DNA of 45,743 nt, from assembly GCA_900547645.1 (NCBI GenBank), contig URHP01000004.1, positions 1 through 45,743 on the forward strand, in the 5' to 3' direction. The DNA comes from an uncultured Eubacteriales bacterium (lineage in GTDB: Bacteria > Bacillota > Clostridia > Christensenellales > Borkfalkiaceae). Position 1 is the first letter of the stretch. Each line of letters opens with the position of its first letter. This document shows, one piece after another, positions 24,242-31,339 of this stretch. The position numbers and the translations under genes are program-made. The notes under the pieces were generated by a model. The model saw only the letters and a list, made by a program, of their open reading frames with translations. It was not told the DNA's origin and ran no database searches.

Positions 24242-26332
24242 TTACGAAAGTTTTTCGAGCAGCTTGAAGTCGATGCCCTTTTCGCCGATCTTGATGATCT
24301 TGACCTTGACCACGTCGCCGATCGAAAGCACATCTTCCACCTTTTCGATGCGCCGATCCGCCATTTTGGAGATGTGGATCATGCCGTCTTTGCCGGGGGC
24401 AAATTCAACGAACGCACCCATCGTGGACAGAATGCGCACGACGCGTCCGATGAACATATCGCCCACTTCGGGATCGCGCACGATGCTCTCGACGATCGCC
24501 TTTGCGCGCAGCGCCGCCTCCGAATCGCCGAAGGAGGCAATGCACACCGTGCCGTCGTCCTCGATGTCGATCTTGGTGCCCGTTTCTGCAATGATGGAGT
24601 TGATGACCTTGCCCTGTTTGCCGACCACGTCGCCGATTTTTTCGGGATCGATATGGAAGGAAATGATGCGGGGCGCATACTTGGAAAGATCGGAAGCGAC
24701 CTCGGGCACGCACTCGAGCATCTTGGAGAGGATGAACGTCCTGCCCTCGTTCGCCTGTTCGATCGCCGTGTGCATGATCTCTTCCGAGATGCCCTTGATC
24801 TTGATGTCCATCTGAATGGCGGTGATGCCCTTCTGCGTTCCCGCCACCTTGAAGTCCATGTCGCCGAGGAAGTCCTCAAGCCCCTGAATGTCCGTCATGA
24901 CGCGGAATTCGCCCGTTTCCTGATTCTTGATCAGTCCCATGGCGACGCCCGCGACGGGCGCCTTGATGGGAACGCCGGCGTCCATCAGCGCCATGGTGGA
25001 ACCGCAGACGGAAGCCATCGACGACGAACCGTTGGAAGACATGATGTCGTTGACGACACGGATGGCGTAAGGGAACTCCTCTGCCGAGGGAAGGACGGGG
25101 ATGAGGGCGCGCTCCGCAAGGGCGCCGTGCCCGATCTCGCGCCTGCCTGCGCCGCGGATCGCCTTCGCTTCACCCGTGCAGTAGCCGGGGAAGTTATACT
25201 GATGCATATAGCGCTTGCTCGTCTCGTCGTCCAGCCCCTCCAGCTTCTGCGCGTCGGCAAGCATACCCAGCGTGCAGGTGGTGAGCGTCTGCGTCTGACC
25301 GCGCGTGAAGACGGCGCTGCCGTGGACGCGGGGCAGCACGTGCCGCTCGCACCAGATGGGACGCACGTCTTTGAGTCCTCTGCCGTCGGGACGGATGCCC
25401 TTATCGAAGATCTTGGCGCGCACTTTCTCCTTGGTCAGATAATAGACGGAATCTTTCAGCTCGCGCGTTTTGTCGGGATAAATGTCCGCAAAATGCTCCA
25501 GGATCTCCTTTTCCGCCTCGTCCTGGCGCGCCTCGCGCTCCTGGCGGTCAAAGGTGTCGAGCGCCCAGTCGAGCTTGTCCGAAGCGTACGCGCGCACGGC
25601 GGCGTCGAGTTCTTCGGGAATGTGATACAGCTCGATCTGCTGCTTGGGCTTGCCGACTGCGGGAACGATGACTTCTTCGATATACTTGCAGATCTTGGAA
25701 ATTTCCTGCTGACCGAACATGATCGCGCCGACCATCTCGTCGTTGGAAACTTCGTCCGCGCCCGCTTCGATCATGAGGATGGCGTCCTTCATGCCGGCGA
25801 GATTCAGATGAATGGTGCTCTTTTCGCGCTGCGCCGCGTCGGGATTGATGACGTATTCGCCGTCCACAAGCCCCACGACGACCGAGCCCGTGGGACCGCC
25901 CCAGGGAATATCGGAAATGGAGAGCGCGACCGAAGAGCCGATCATGGCAAGGGGTTCGGGGCTCACGTCGGGCTCGACGGAGAGCGCCGTTGCAACGACG
26001 ACGACGTCGTTGAACAGTCCCTTCGGGAACAGCGGGCGCAGCGGCCTGTCGATGAGGCGGGCAGTCAGGATCGCCTTGTCCGAAGCCCTGCCCTCCCTGC
26101 GCTTGAAGCTGCCGGGGATCTTGCCGACCGCGTACATCTTCTCTTCATAGTCCACCTGCAGAGGGAAGAAGTCGATGCCGTCCCTCGGCGTCTTGGACAT
26201 GCACACCGTCACCATGACGGCGGTCTCGCCGCAGCGCACGACGCAGGCGCCGTTCGCCTGTTCCGCGTACTTACCGGTCTCGACGACGACCTCGCGGCCG
26301 CCGACATTGAATCTGAATTCCTGGTAGTTCAT
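24242..26332 (-). CDS. pnp: polyribonucleotide nucleotidyltransferase (PNPase)
   Basis: Phosphorolytic 3'-5' exoribonuclease and polymerase. The 696 residues show two RNase PH domains (1-215 and about 310-540). The second, catalytic one has FTRGQTQTL, GAGRREIGHGALAERAL and SNGSSSMASVCGS. A KH domain (about 555-615, with IGDVVGKQGKVINSI) and a C-terminal S1 domain (about 620-690, with GDMFIGRVVRI and KDGMIHISKM) follow. The acidic C-terminal tail seen in some homologues is missing. AAGGAG lies 12 nt before ATG. It follows rpsO, a pairing conserved in most bacteria. Confidence 0.98.
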   Translation of the reverse strand: MNYQEFRFNVGGREVVVETGKYAEQANGACVVRCGETAVMVTVCMSKTPRDGIDFFPLQVDYEEKMYAVGKIPGSFKRREGRASDKAILTARLIDRPLRPLFPKGLFNDVVVVATALSVEPDVSPEPLAMIGSSVALSISDIPWGGPTGSVVVGLVDGEYVINPDAAQREKSTIHLNLAGMKDAILMIEAGADEVSNDEMVGAIMFGQQEISKICKYIEEVIVPAVGKPKQQIELYHIPEELDAAVRAYASDKLDWALDTFDRQEREARQDEAEKEILEHFADIYPDKTRELKDSVYYLTKEKVRAKIFDKGIRPDGRGLKDVRPIWCERHVLPRVHGSAVFTRGQTQTLTTCTLGMLADAQKLEGLDDETSKRYMHQYNFPGYCTGEAKAIRGAGRREIGHGALAERALIPVLPSAEEFPYAIRVVNDIMSSNGSSSMASVCGSTMALMDAGVPIKAPVAGVAMGLIKNQETGEFRVMTDIQGLEDFLGDMDFKVAGTQKGITAIQMDIKIKGISEEIMHTAIEQANEGRTFILSKMLECVPEVASDLSKYAPRIISFHIDPEKIGDVVGKQGKVINSIIAETGTKIDIEDDGTVCIASFGDSEAALRAKAIVESIVRDPEVGDMFIGRVVRILSTMGAFVEFAPGKDGMIHISKMADRRIEKVEDVLSIGDVVKVKIIKIGEKGIDFKLLEKLS

Positions 26333-26376
26333 TGTTACTTTATCTCCTTATCTTTAACGCCTTTCGTTCTTTGTCC

Positions 26377-26395
26377 CTGCGCCCCGACGGCGCAG
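26377..26395 (-). promoter_or_regulatory. hairpin in the pnp leader
   Basis: A 7-bp perfect stem CTGCGCC / GGCGCAG lies in the 103 nt between the rpsO terminator and pnp. Further upstream GGGAC and GTCCC (26405-26435) can pair around a second structure. In E. coli, PNPase and RNase III autoregulate pnp through such a leader; a similar role here is only a possibility. Confidence 0.4.
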
Positions 26396-26434
26396 AAACG
26401 GTGCGGGACGGCCGCTTCTGCCTGCGGAAGTCCC

Positions 26435-26465
26435 AAAAAAAGAGCGGCAAAAAGCCGCCCCTTTT
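26435..26465 (-). terminator. terminator or attenuator after rpsO
   Basis: On the minus strand GGGCGGC-TTTTT-GCCGCTC is followed by seven T. It lies 8 bp after the rpsO stop. Read-through is probably needed to express pnp, as I see no clear promoter between the genes. Confidence 0.8.
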
Positions 26466-26472
26466 CAAAGCC

Positions 26473-26727
26473 TCACTTTCTGAGCTCGAGCGCCGCGATG
26501 ACCGCTCTGTAACGCTCGATGTCTTTTGCCTTGAGATAGTCCAGAAGCCCTCTGCGGCGACCGACCATCTTCAGAAGCCCGCGACGGGAGTGATTATCGT
26601 GCTTGTGCTCCTTCAGGTGCTCGTTGAGGTGGTTGATGCGCTCGGTGAGGAGCGCGATCTGCACTTCGGGCGAACCCGTATCGCCTTCGTGCGCCGCGAA
26701 CTTGGCAATGATCTCCTGCTTTTCCAT
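26473..26727 (-). CDS. rpsO: 30S ribosomal protein uS15
   Basis: An 84-residue protein (family 88-89) that binds 16S rRNA early in assembly. Characteristic stretches are [20 protein letters not shown], the [20 protein letters not shown] motif with its conserved HxxHSRRGL, and the terminal [12 protein letters not shown]. It is preceded by AGGAGG and a sigma-A promoter and followed by pnp. Confidence 0.98.
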   Translation of the reverse strand: MEKQEIIAKFAAHEGDTGSPEVQIALLTERINHLNEHLKEHKHDNHSRRGLLKMVGRRRGLLDYLKAKDIERYRAVIAALELRK

Positions 26728-26811
26728 TTGCGTTTATCCTCCTATGGAATATTTTGCCGCGCACGCCAAGAAAAAGGTGGAGAGCCGTTCTCCTCGCGTA
26801 CGTCGAGAATA

Positions 26812-26840
26812 ATCATACCATTTTTTCGCGCGCTTGTCAA
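26812..26840 (-). promoter_or_regulatory. sigma-A promoter of rpsO
   Basis: Minus strand TTGACA (26840-26835), a 17-bp spacer and TATGAT (26817-26812). Confidence 0.88.
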
Positions 26841-26885
26841 AGATTTTCCCGTGCTTTCCCCTCTTTTCAAAAAAGATTTTGTGCG

Positions 26886-27134
26886 TTATTTAAAATCGAT
26901 GTCAAGATCTTCGCTCATAAACATCGGATCAGCAAAAAATTCTGCGGGCGTGACATTCAGCGTCTTCAGCAGAATGAGCAGTGTGCGCAGATAAATATCT
27001 TTGTTTTTCTTTTTCCGGATCCCGCGATATGTCTCATACGAGATCGCCGCGCGGTTACACAGCGTATACACGCCGATGTGCCTCTCTTTTCGCAGCGTTT
27101 CCAGCTTGTCCGCAACCAAGTCATTGAGTAACAT
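26886..27134 (-). CDS. small Cro/CI-type HTH regulator (82 aa)
   Basis: A single-domain XRE-like regulator: MLLNDLVADKLETLRKERHI, then VYTLCNRAAISYETYRGIRK as the HTH, and LLILLKTLNVTPAEFFAD as the closing helices. The tail is acidic. I chose ATG 27134; a TACAAT box lies 7 nt upstream, so the transcript may be leaderless, but no matching -35 is seen. It is divergent from the zinc-ribbon membrane protein at 27261, and an inverted repeat lies between the genes. Repression of that neighbour and of itself is likely (inference). Confidence 0.8.
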   Translation of the reverse strand: MLLNDLVADKLETLRKERHIGVYTLCNRAAISYETYRGIRKKKNKDIYLRTLLILLKTLNVTPAEFFADPMFMSEDLDIDFK

Positions 27135-27150
27135 CTGCTTGATTGTATCA

Positions 27151-27190
27151 AAAATCACTATCGAAATATCTGTGTTAAAGTGGTGATTTT
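27151..27190. promoter_or_regulatory. inverted repeat between divergent genes, probable operator
   Basis: AAAATCAC (27151-27158) and GTGATTTT (27183-27190) are perfect inverted arms 24 bp apart. The right arm ends just before the -35 box of the rightward promoter and the left arm lies just upstream of the HTH gene. Confidence 0.6.
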
Positions 27191-27191
27191 G

Positions 27192-27220
27192 TTGACAAAT
27201 GTATGTAGCGCAAGTATAAT
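27192..27220 (+). promoter_or_regulatory. sigma-A promoter of the zinc-ribbon/BamE-like gene
   Basis: TTGACA (27192-27197), a 17-bp spacer and TATAAT (27215-27220): a perfect consensus directly beside the inverted repeat. Confidence 0.92.
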
Positions 27221-27260
27221 AGGGTTTATATTCCGAAACGGGATTCAAGAGGAGATCGCT

Positions 27261-28091
27261 ATGAAATGTACGAGTTGCGGACAGGAATTTGAGGGCAATT
27301 TCTGCCCGAACTGCGGGAAAAAAGCGCAGGAGACCTGCTCTGCGCAAAAACCGGCTTCCAAAGCCGCCGTTGCTTTGCGCATCTATCGCGTCCCCATCTG
27401 CATCGGTGCGGGGCTCCTCGCCCTTGTATTGATCGCCGTCATCGTCATCTGCTGTGTTCTCGGTAATATCTTCCGTATTTCCAAAGTGGCGAGAATAAAC
27501 GTAGGGGACACGCCCGAGCAGGTACTTGCCGTACTGGGAGAACCATATGGATATGACACGCGCACGCAGGAGGACAGCACTTTCTCCGACCGTAAATGGA
27601 CGTACTACTCAGCAAATTATCAAAAGCTGCTCGACCAAACGAAAAAAGCCGAAGCTGGGGACTCCGGCGACTTGAATGAAATCTTTGAGCTGGAAAAGCA
27701 GCTGGAATTTACCCCGTATGACTATATCGAAGTCCACTTTACAGGAAGCGATGACGCCCTGACCGTCCTCTCCGTTTTCTTTGAGCCCGGCCGCATCGGA
27801 TCGGGCGGGACAGAAACGACAGAAAAGACGGTCGAAGATTACGAGGTGTTTTCCGACGAGTTCGTACTTTTCAAAGACTCTGCGGGTAATGTATTATTTT
27901 ATCCGTCTATGGCACAAGTCGTCTATGCCGTTACATATACCGATGGAAGTTATTACAAAACGCAGGTGGCCGCGTACTATGACAAAGACACTGACTGGCA
28001 GACGGACACGATCATTGAGGTTCACTGGCACGATCGATATTCCAACGAGTACAGAGCACGGTTATATGTTGTCGTAAAACAAATGACGTAA
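27261..28091 (+). CDS. zinc-ribbon membrane protein with a BamE/SmpA-like segment (276 aa)
   Basis: The first 20 residues form a zinc ribbon (CTSCGQEF then CPNCGKK, two CxxC pairs). One membrane helix follows at about residues 46-70 (ICIGAGLLALVLIAVIVICC), so the rest is probably extracytoplasmic. Residues 80-100 (INVGDTPEQVLAVLGEPYGY) match the start of the SmpA/BamE-type fold found in many small exported proteins. The remaining beta-rich part with many Tyr/Asp residues is not recognised. AGAGGAG precedes ATG. The divergent HTH gene is its likely regulator. The whole gene is less GC-rich than the flanking housekeeping genes. Function unknown. Confidence 0.8.
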   Translation: MKCTSCGQEFEGNFCPNCGKKAQETCSAQKPASKAAVALRIYRVPICIGAGLLALVLIAVIVICCVLGNIFRISKVARINVGDTPEQVLAVLGEPYGYDTRTQEDSTFSDRKWTYYSANYQKLLDQTKKAEAGDSGDLNEIFELEKQLEFTPYDYIEVHFTGSDDALTVLSVFFEPGRIGSGGTETTEKTVEDYEVFSDEFVLFKDSAGNVLFYPSMAQVVYAVTYTDGSYYKTQVAAYYDKDTDWQTDTIIEVHWHDRYSNEYRARLYVVVKQMT

Positions 28092-28109
28092 ATCACATAA
28101 AATGAATTA

Positions 28110-28135
28110 CGCCGGCGGACAGATGTCCGCCGGCG
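28110..28135. repeat. intergenic palindrome with GGACA/TGTCC core
   Basis: Perfect 12-bp arms CGCCGGCGGACA / TGTCCGCCGGCG separated by GA, between convergent genes. No direct T-run on either strand; ATTTTTCG follows 11 bp later on the plus strand. Confidence 0.8.
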
Positions 28136-28182
28136 CATCCCGATACGATTTTTCGATTTCTGCCCCGCGGGACATATGCGCG

Positions 28183-28614
28183 TCAGCGCAGGATCACGGA
28201 TCCCGAGACCGCGCAGATCTCCTCGCCGTCCTTCAGAACGACGGTGTCGCCGTGCGAAAAGGTGCGCACGAGCCCGCCCACGCGCAGTTTGAACGTGTGC
28301 GCCGCGTCATTGGAAGCAAGCAGGGTGTAGGTCCCCGGCAGAAGCTCCCCGTCCTTTTGCGCGCGGTAGGTCTTGCCCGCAGCCAGAACGAAGTCCCCTT
28401 CGGCATGCGACACATTGACCGCGCCGCCGCGTTCGACGGACGGATCCGCCGAATAGCGCACGCCGTCTTTTACGATCACCTCATCGGCGTAGCGCGAACC
28501 CGCCGCATTTTTCTTTTGTTCCGCGCGGTACCTGACATACAGCACGACGGCGCAGACGAGCGCCGCGGCAAGCGCGATTGAAAGTACCAGAATGACGATC
28601 TGTTCCGTTGTCAT
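28183..28614 (-). CDS. single-pass membrane protein, unknown function (143 aa)
   Basis: MTTEQIVILVLSIALAAALV begins a membrane helix at about residues 5-28, followed by a basic stop (RYRAEQKK). The C-terminal domain (about 45-143) is a small beta domain with alternating patterns: GDFVLAAGKTYRAQKDGELL, PGTYTLLASND, LRVGGLVRTFSHGDTVVLKD and AVSGSVILR. I cannot assign a family. ATG follows GGAGGGGTCTT; the longer frame upstream crosses the promoter. It is divergently transcribed from the gene at 28772, each with its own consensus promoter. Confidence 0.75.
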   Translation of the reverse strand: MTTEQIVILVLSIALAAALVCAVVLYVRYRAEQKKNAAGSRYADEVIVKDGVRYSADPSVERGGAVNVSHAEGDFVLAAGKTYRAQKDGELLPGTYTLLASNDAAHTFKLRVGGLVRTFSHGDTVVLKDGEEICAVSGSVILR

Positions 28615-28659
28615 AAGACCCCTCCGCGCGCCGTCCGGGGCGCGCCCGATTTCCCCTTC

Positions 28660-28688
28660 AATATACCACAGCACGGCGGCTTTGTCAA
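28660..28688 (-). promoter_or_regulatory. sigma-A promoter of the single-pass membrane protein
   Basis: Minus strand TTGACA (28688-28683), a 17-bp spacer and TATATT (28665-28660). Confidence 0.85.
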
Positions 28689-28716
28689 GATATGTCTGCA
28701 AATTCCGCATCCGCCA

Positions 28717-28745
28717 TTGACAAACCGCGCAAAAGCGACTATAAT
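28717..28745 (+). promoter_or_regulatory. sigma-A promoter of the small membrane protein and zinc-ribbon pair
   Basis: TTGACA (28717-28722), a 17-bp spacer and TATAAT (28740-28745), 28 bp from the divergent promoter. Confidence 0.92.
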
Positions 28746-28771
28746 GATAAAAAACGTCTGCGAGGGAACTT

Positions 28772-28990
28772 ATGCAGCCCATCAAAAAAGCATTGCGCAA
28801 AAGCCTCTTTCTCTGCGTCGTTCTGACGCTCTGTCTGCCGCTCGGCGGCGTCATGATGGGCGTCGGATTCGCCATATCGCAGCCCGCCGTCTGGGGGATC
28901 GGCATCGGTCTGCTCGCCGTCGGCTTCTACGGAACGGCGATCGGCTGGACGACCGCCTATGCGCCCAAAAAGGCGCTCTACCGCGCGTGA
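28772..28990 (+). CDS. small two-helix membrane protein (72 aa)
   Basis: Basic N-terminus (MQPIKKALRKS) then two membrane helices, about residues 11-35 (LFLCVVLTLCLPLGGVMMGV) and 40-62 (VWGIGIGLLAVGFYGTAIGW), with a basic tail. GAGGGAACTT lies before ATG. The stop codon overlaps the possible GTG start of the next gene (GTGA), so the two are probably translated together. No family recognised. Confidence 0.75.
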   Translation: MQPIKKALRKSLFLCVVLTLCLPLGGVMMGVGFAISQPAVWGIGIGLLAVGFYGTAIGWTTAYAPKKALYRA

Positions 28991-29271
28991 GCGCGGTCAT
29001 GGAAGAGCATTTACATACGGTAAACGAGATCGCCGTGCAACTGTCCATGTCCGAAAAGGACGTGCGCAACCAGCTCGACGCCTGCTTCCGCAAGCGCTAC
29101 CTGCCCGGCATCAAACGGGACGGCGATACGCTCATCCTCAACGAAAACCAGGAACTCGGCAAGCAGGAATTTTACGCCGAATGCACCGCCTGCGGCGCGC
29201 GTTTTCTGTACACGAAGGACAGCAAATGCTGCCCCTACTGCGGTACGCCCGTCAGGAACCCGAAAAAATAA
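28987..29271 (+). CDS. small winged-helix/zinc-ribbon protein (94 aa)
   Basis: The first part looks like a DNA-binding helical domain (TVNEIAVQLSMSEKDVRNQL, then a wing-like LPGIKRDGDTLIL). The second part is a zinc ribbon, with CTAC in AECTACGARFLY and CCPYCGTPV. It may be a transcriptional regulator, but the target is unknown. Two starts are possible: GTG at 28987, overlapping the preceding stop, or ATG at 28999. Neither has a strong ribosome site; coupling favours the GTG. A strong terminator follows 11 bp after the stop. Confidence 0.72.
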   Translation: MSAVMEEHLHTVNEIAVQLSMSEKDVRNQLDACFRKRYLPGIKRDGDTLILNENQELGKQEFYAECTACGARFLYTKDSKCCPYCGTPVRNPKK

Positions 29272-29282
29272 CCGCGATCAGC

Positions 29283-29318
29283 AGCACCCCGCGCTCGGCG
29301 AGCGCGGGGTGCTTTTTT
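29283..29318 (+). terminator. intrinsic terminator after the zinc-ribbon gene
   Basis: A 14-bp perfect stem AGCACCCCGCGCTC / GAGCGCGGGGTGCT with loop GGC is followed by six T on the plus strand. Confidence 0.93.
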
Positions 29319-29356
29319 GCAGGCTGTTTTGCATGCCGAAAGAGCTGCCGCATCCG

Positions 29357-30733
29357 TTACGTTGCGGAAAACAGCGCTTCCCGCTCGGCAATGAGCTGCG
29401 GGACCTTGGCAAGATAGGTGGGAATATCCTTGGGGCTGCCGTGGCGCTCGATGCGCTTTCCGCCCGCGAACAGCTTTTTGGAGACGGCGTTCGCGCCGAC
29501 GGCAAGGTTGTCGCAGGTCTCCTCCATCACGTCCACGTTATAGACGCACGCCTTCCCGGGTTTGGTCCAGCCGACGTTCTCGTGCGCGCCCGCCATATAC
29601 TTCTGACGGTAGAGGTAGTACGGTCCGTACCCCGCCCGCGACAGCGCCGCGCGCGAATAAGCGATCATGTCCGAGAGCCGCCCCTCCTCCAGACGGGACG
29701 TCTCCTCCTTGAGCCGCGCGCCCTTTTTCAGACACAGCGTATGTACGGTAATGTTGTCGGGCGCGAGGGCGATCGCTTCGTCCACGCTCGCGCAGAATGC
29801 TTCGAACGTCTCCCCCGTCAGCCCCGCAATCAGGTCGCAGTTGACGGAAAACCCGAAGGGCGCGGCGAGCCCGAACGCGTCGCGTACCGCCTGCGCGGTG
29901 TGTTTCCTGCCGATCCGCACCAGCGTCGCGTCCGAGAAACTCTGCGCGTTGATGCAGATGCGCGTCACGCCATACGATTTGCACACTTCCAGCTTTTCGC
30001 GCGTGAAGGTATCCGGTCTGCCCGCCTCCACCGTATATTCGCAGCCGTTCGTTCTGAGCGGCGCGACGGCTTCCAGCACCGCGGCAAGCTCTTCCGCTTC
30101 GAGAGCAAAGGGCGTGCCGCCGCCGATATAGACGGAGCGCAGGTTCCCGATGAGCGGTCCCGCCGCCGCGAGCTCCTCTTTCAGCGCGGAAAGATAGCCC
30201 GGCAAATACTTTCTGGTCGCCGCGATCGGCGCGGTGATGAAGGAACAGTATTCGCACTTCGTCGGACAGAACGGGAGAGAGACGAACAGATCGCAATTGC
30301 CCTCCCGCCGCTCGTAAACGGCTTTTTGCCCCGCAATGACGTCGCGCACGAGCGCGATGTTGTCGGCAGAGACGCGCATGCGCTCGAAGAGCGGCTCAAA
30401 GGGGCGCCCGGCATCCAGCTCGGCATACGCAAGGCGCGTCGGACGGATGCCCGTCAGCGCGCCCCACGGAAGGCGTATGCCCGTCTCCTCGCTGAGCGCG
30501 GCGTAGAGCGCAAGCTTGGCGTACCGCTTTGCAAGGCTCTTGTACTGCAACGCGTCCTGCACGCACGCCTCGTCCGAAAAGGCGCGCACGCGCCCGTTCA
30601 GCGCGACGGTGTTTTCAAACGCGTTCCCCGTAAAGCGCATCGTATGTGCGATCTCCGTGTCCTGCGCGCCGTCGAACAGGCGCACCACGTCCATGAGTTC
30701 GGGTTCAAGGAATTTTGTATCGCTCGTCAGCAT
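29357..30733 (-). CDS. hemZ: HemZ-type radical SAM coproporphyrinogen dehydrogenase
   Basis: A radical SAM enzyme of the HemN/HemZ group; the family name refers to oxygen-independent coproporphyrinogen III oxidation, though the activity of clostridial HemZ is not firmly proven. 458 residues. The cluster motif is CPTKCEYC (C156, C160, C163), with YIGGGTPFALEAEEL and YTVEAGRPD downstream, and the N-terminal domain of about 145 residues that separates HemZ from HemN. ATG 30733 overlaps the end of the upstream MBL gene by 7 bp, indicating coupling. No other haem gene is nearby, so it may serve another reaction. Confidence 0.88.
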   Translation of the reverse strand: MLTSDTKFLEPELMDVVRLFDGAQDTEIAHTMRFTGNAFENTVALNGRVRAFSDEACVQDALQYKSLAKRYAKLALYAALSEETGIRLPWGALTGIRPTRLAYAELDAGRPFEPLFERMRVSADNIALVRDVIAGQKAVYERREGNCDLFVSLPFCPTKCEYCSFITAPIAATRKYLPGYLSALKEELAAAGPLIGNLRSVYIGGGTPFALEAEELAAVLEAVAPLRTNGCEYTVEAGRPDTFTREKLEVCKSYGVTRICINAQSFSDATLVRIGRKHTAQAVRDAFGLAAPFGFSVNCDLIAGLTGETFEAFCASVDEAIALAPDNITVHTLCLKKGARLKEETSRLEEGRLSDMIAYSRAALSRAGYGPYYLYRQKYMAGAHENVGWTKPGKACVYNVDVMEETCDNLAVGANAVSKKLFAGGKRIERHGSPKDIPTYLAKVPQLIAEREALFSAT

Positions 30734-31335
30734 TGCCGCACCGATCCGTTGTATTTCCGCTCCCGTCCGAGCGTCGTATCCTCGCCGTGTCCGGGAAAGA
30801 CGGGAAGATCCCCTTCGAGCGCGTACAGCTTCTGTACGCTCGCCGCGAGCTGCGCGCCGCTGCCCGTGGGAAGGTCGCACCTGCCCACGTCGCCCGCAAA
30901 CAGCGTGTCGCCCGTGAACAGACTGCCGCCCGCAAGAAAACAGGCGCCGCCCGCCGTATGCCCGGGCGTGGCGATCACGGTCAGTTTTATTCCGCAAAGC
31001 TCCAGCACGTCGCCGTCCGAAAAAGTGAAATCGATCCCGAACGCGGGCACGCGCCTGCCGAAGTATGCCGCCATGTTGCCGTCTCCCAACACAAGCGGCT
31101 TTTCCGCATCGAGACACCCGATCTTTGCGCCCGCCTGCTGCAGCGCGGCGCACCCGCCGATATGGTCGAAATGCCCGTGCGTCAGCAGCGCATACTCCAC
31201 GCGCAGCCCGAGGCGCGCAGCCTCGTCCGCGACGCGCGGCTGCGCGGGATCGATGGCGACGGCGGTTTTTCCGTCCTCCGTCAGAAGGTAGCAATTGGCG
31301 GCAAAGCCCCTGGGGGCGATCTTGTATCTTAGCAT
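30727..31335 (-). CDS. MBL-fold metallo-hydrolase (glyoxalase II-like)
   Basis: A 202-residue metallo-beta-lactamase-fold hydrolase of the YqgX/GloB-like group. The dinuclear metal motif is LLTHGHFDHIGG (about 51-62), with further ligands in TPGHTAGG and the aspartate of LFTGDTLF, and a terminal histidine in FPGHGEDTT. It is shorter than full glyoxalase II and lacks the C-terminal domain. It lies 4 bp after relA and overlaps hemZ, a gene order common in Clostridia. Substrate is unknown; thioesters are plausible. Confidence 0.9.
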   Translation of the reverse strand: MLRYKIAPRGFAANCYLLTEDGKTAVAIDPAQPRVADEAARLGLRVEYALLTHGHFDHIGGCAALQQAGAKIGCLDAEKPLVLGDGNMAAYFGRRVPAFGIDFTFSDGDVLELCGIKLTVIATPGHTAGGACFLAGGSLFTGDTLFAGDVGRCDLPTGSGAQLAASVQKLYALEGDLPVFPGHGEDTTLGRERKYNGSVRQC

Positions 31336-31339
31336 GGCG

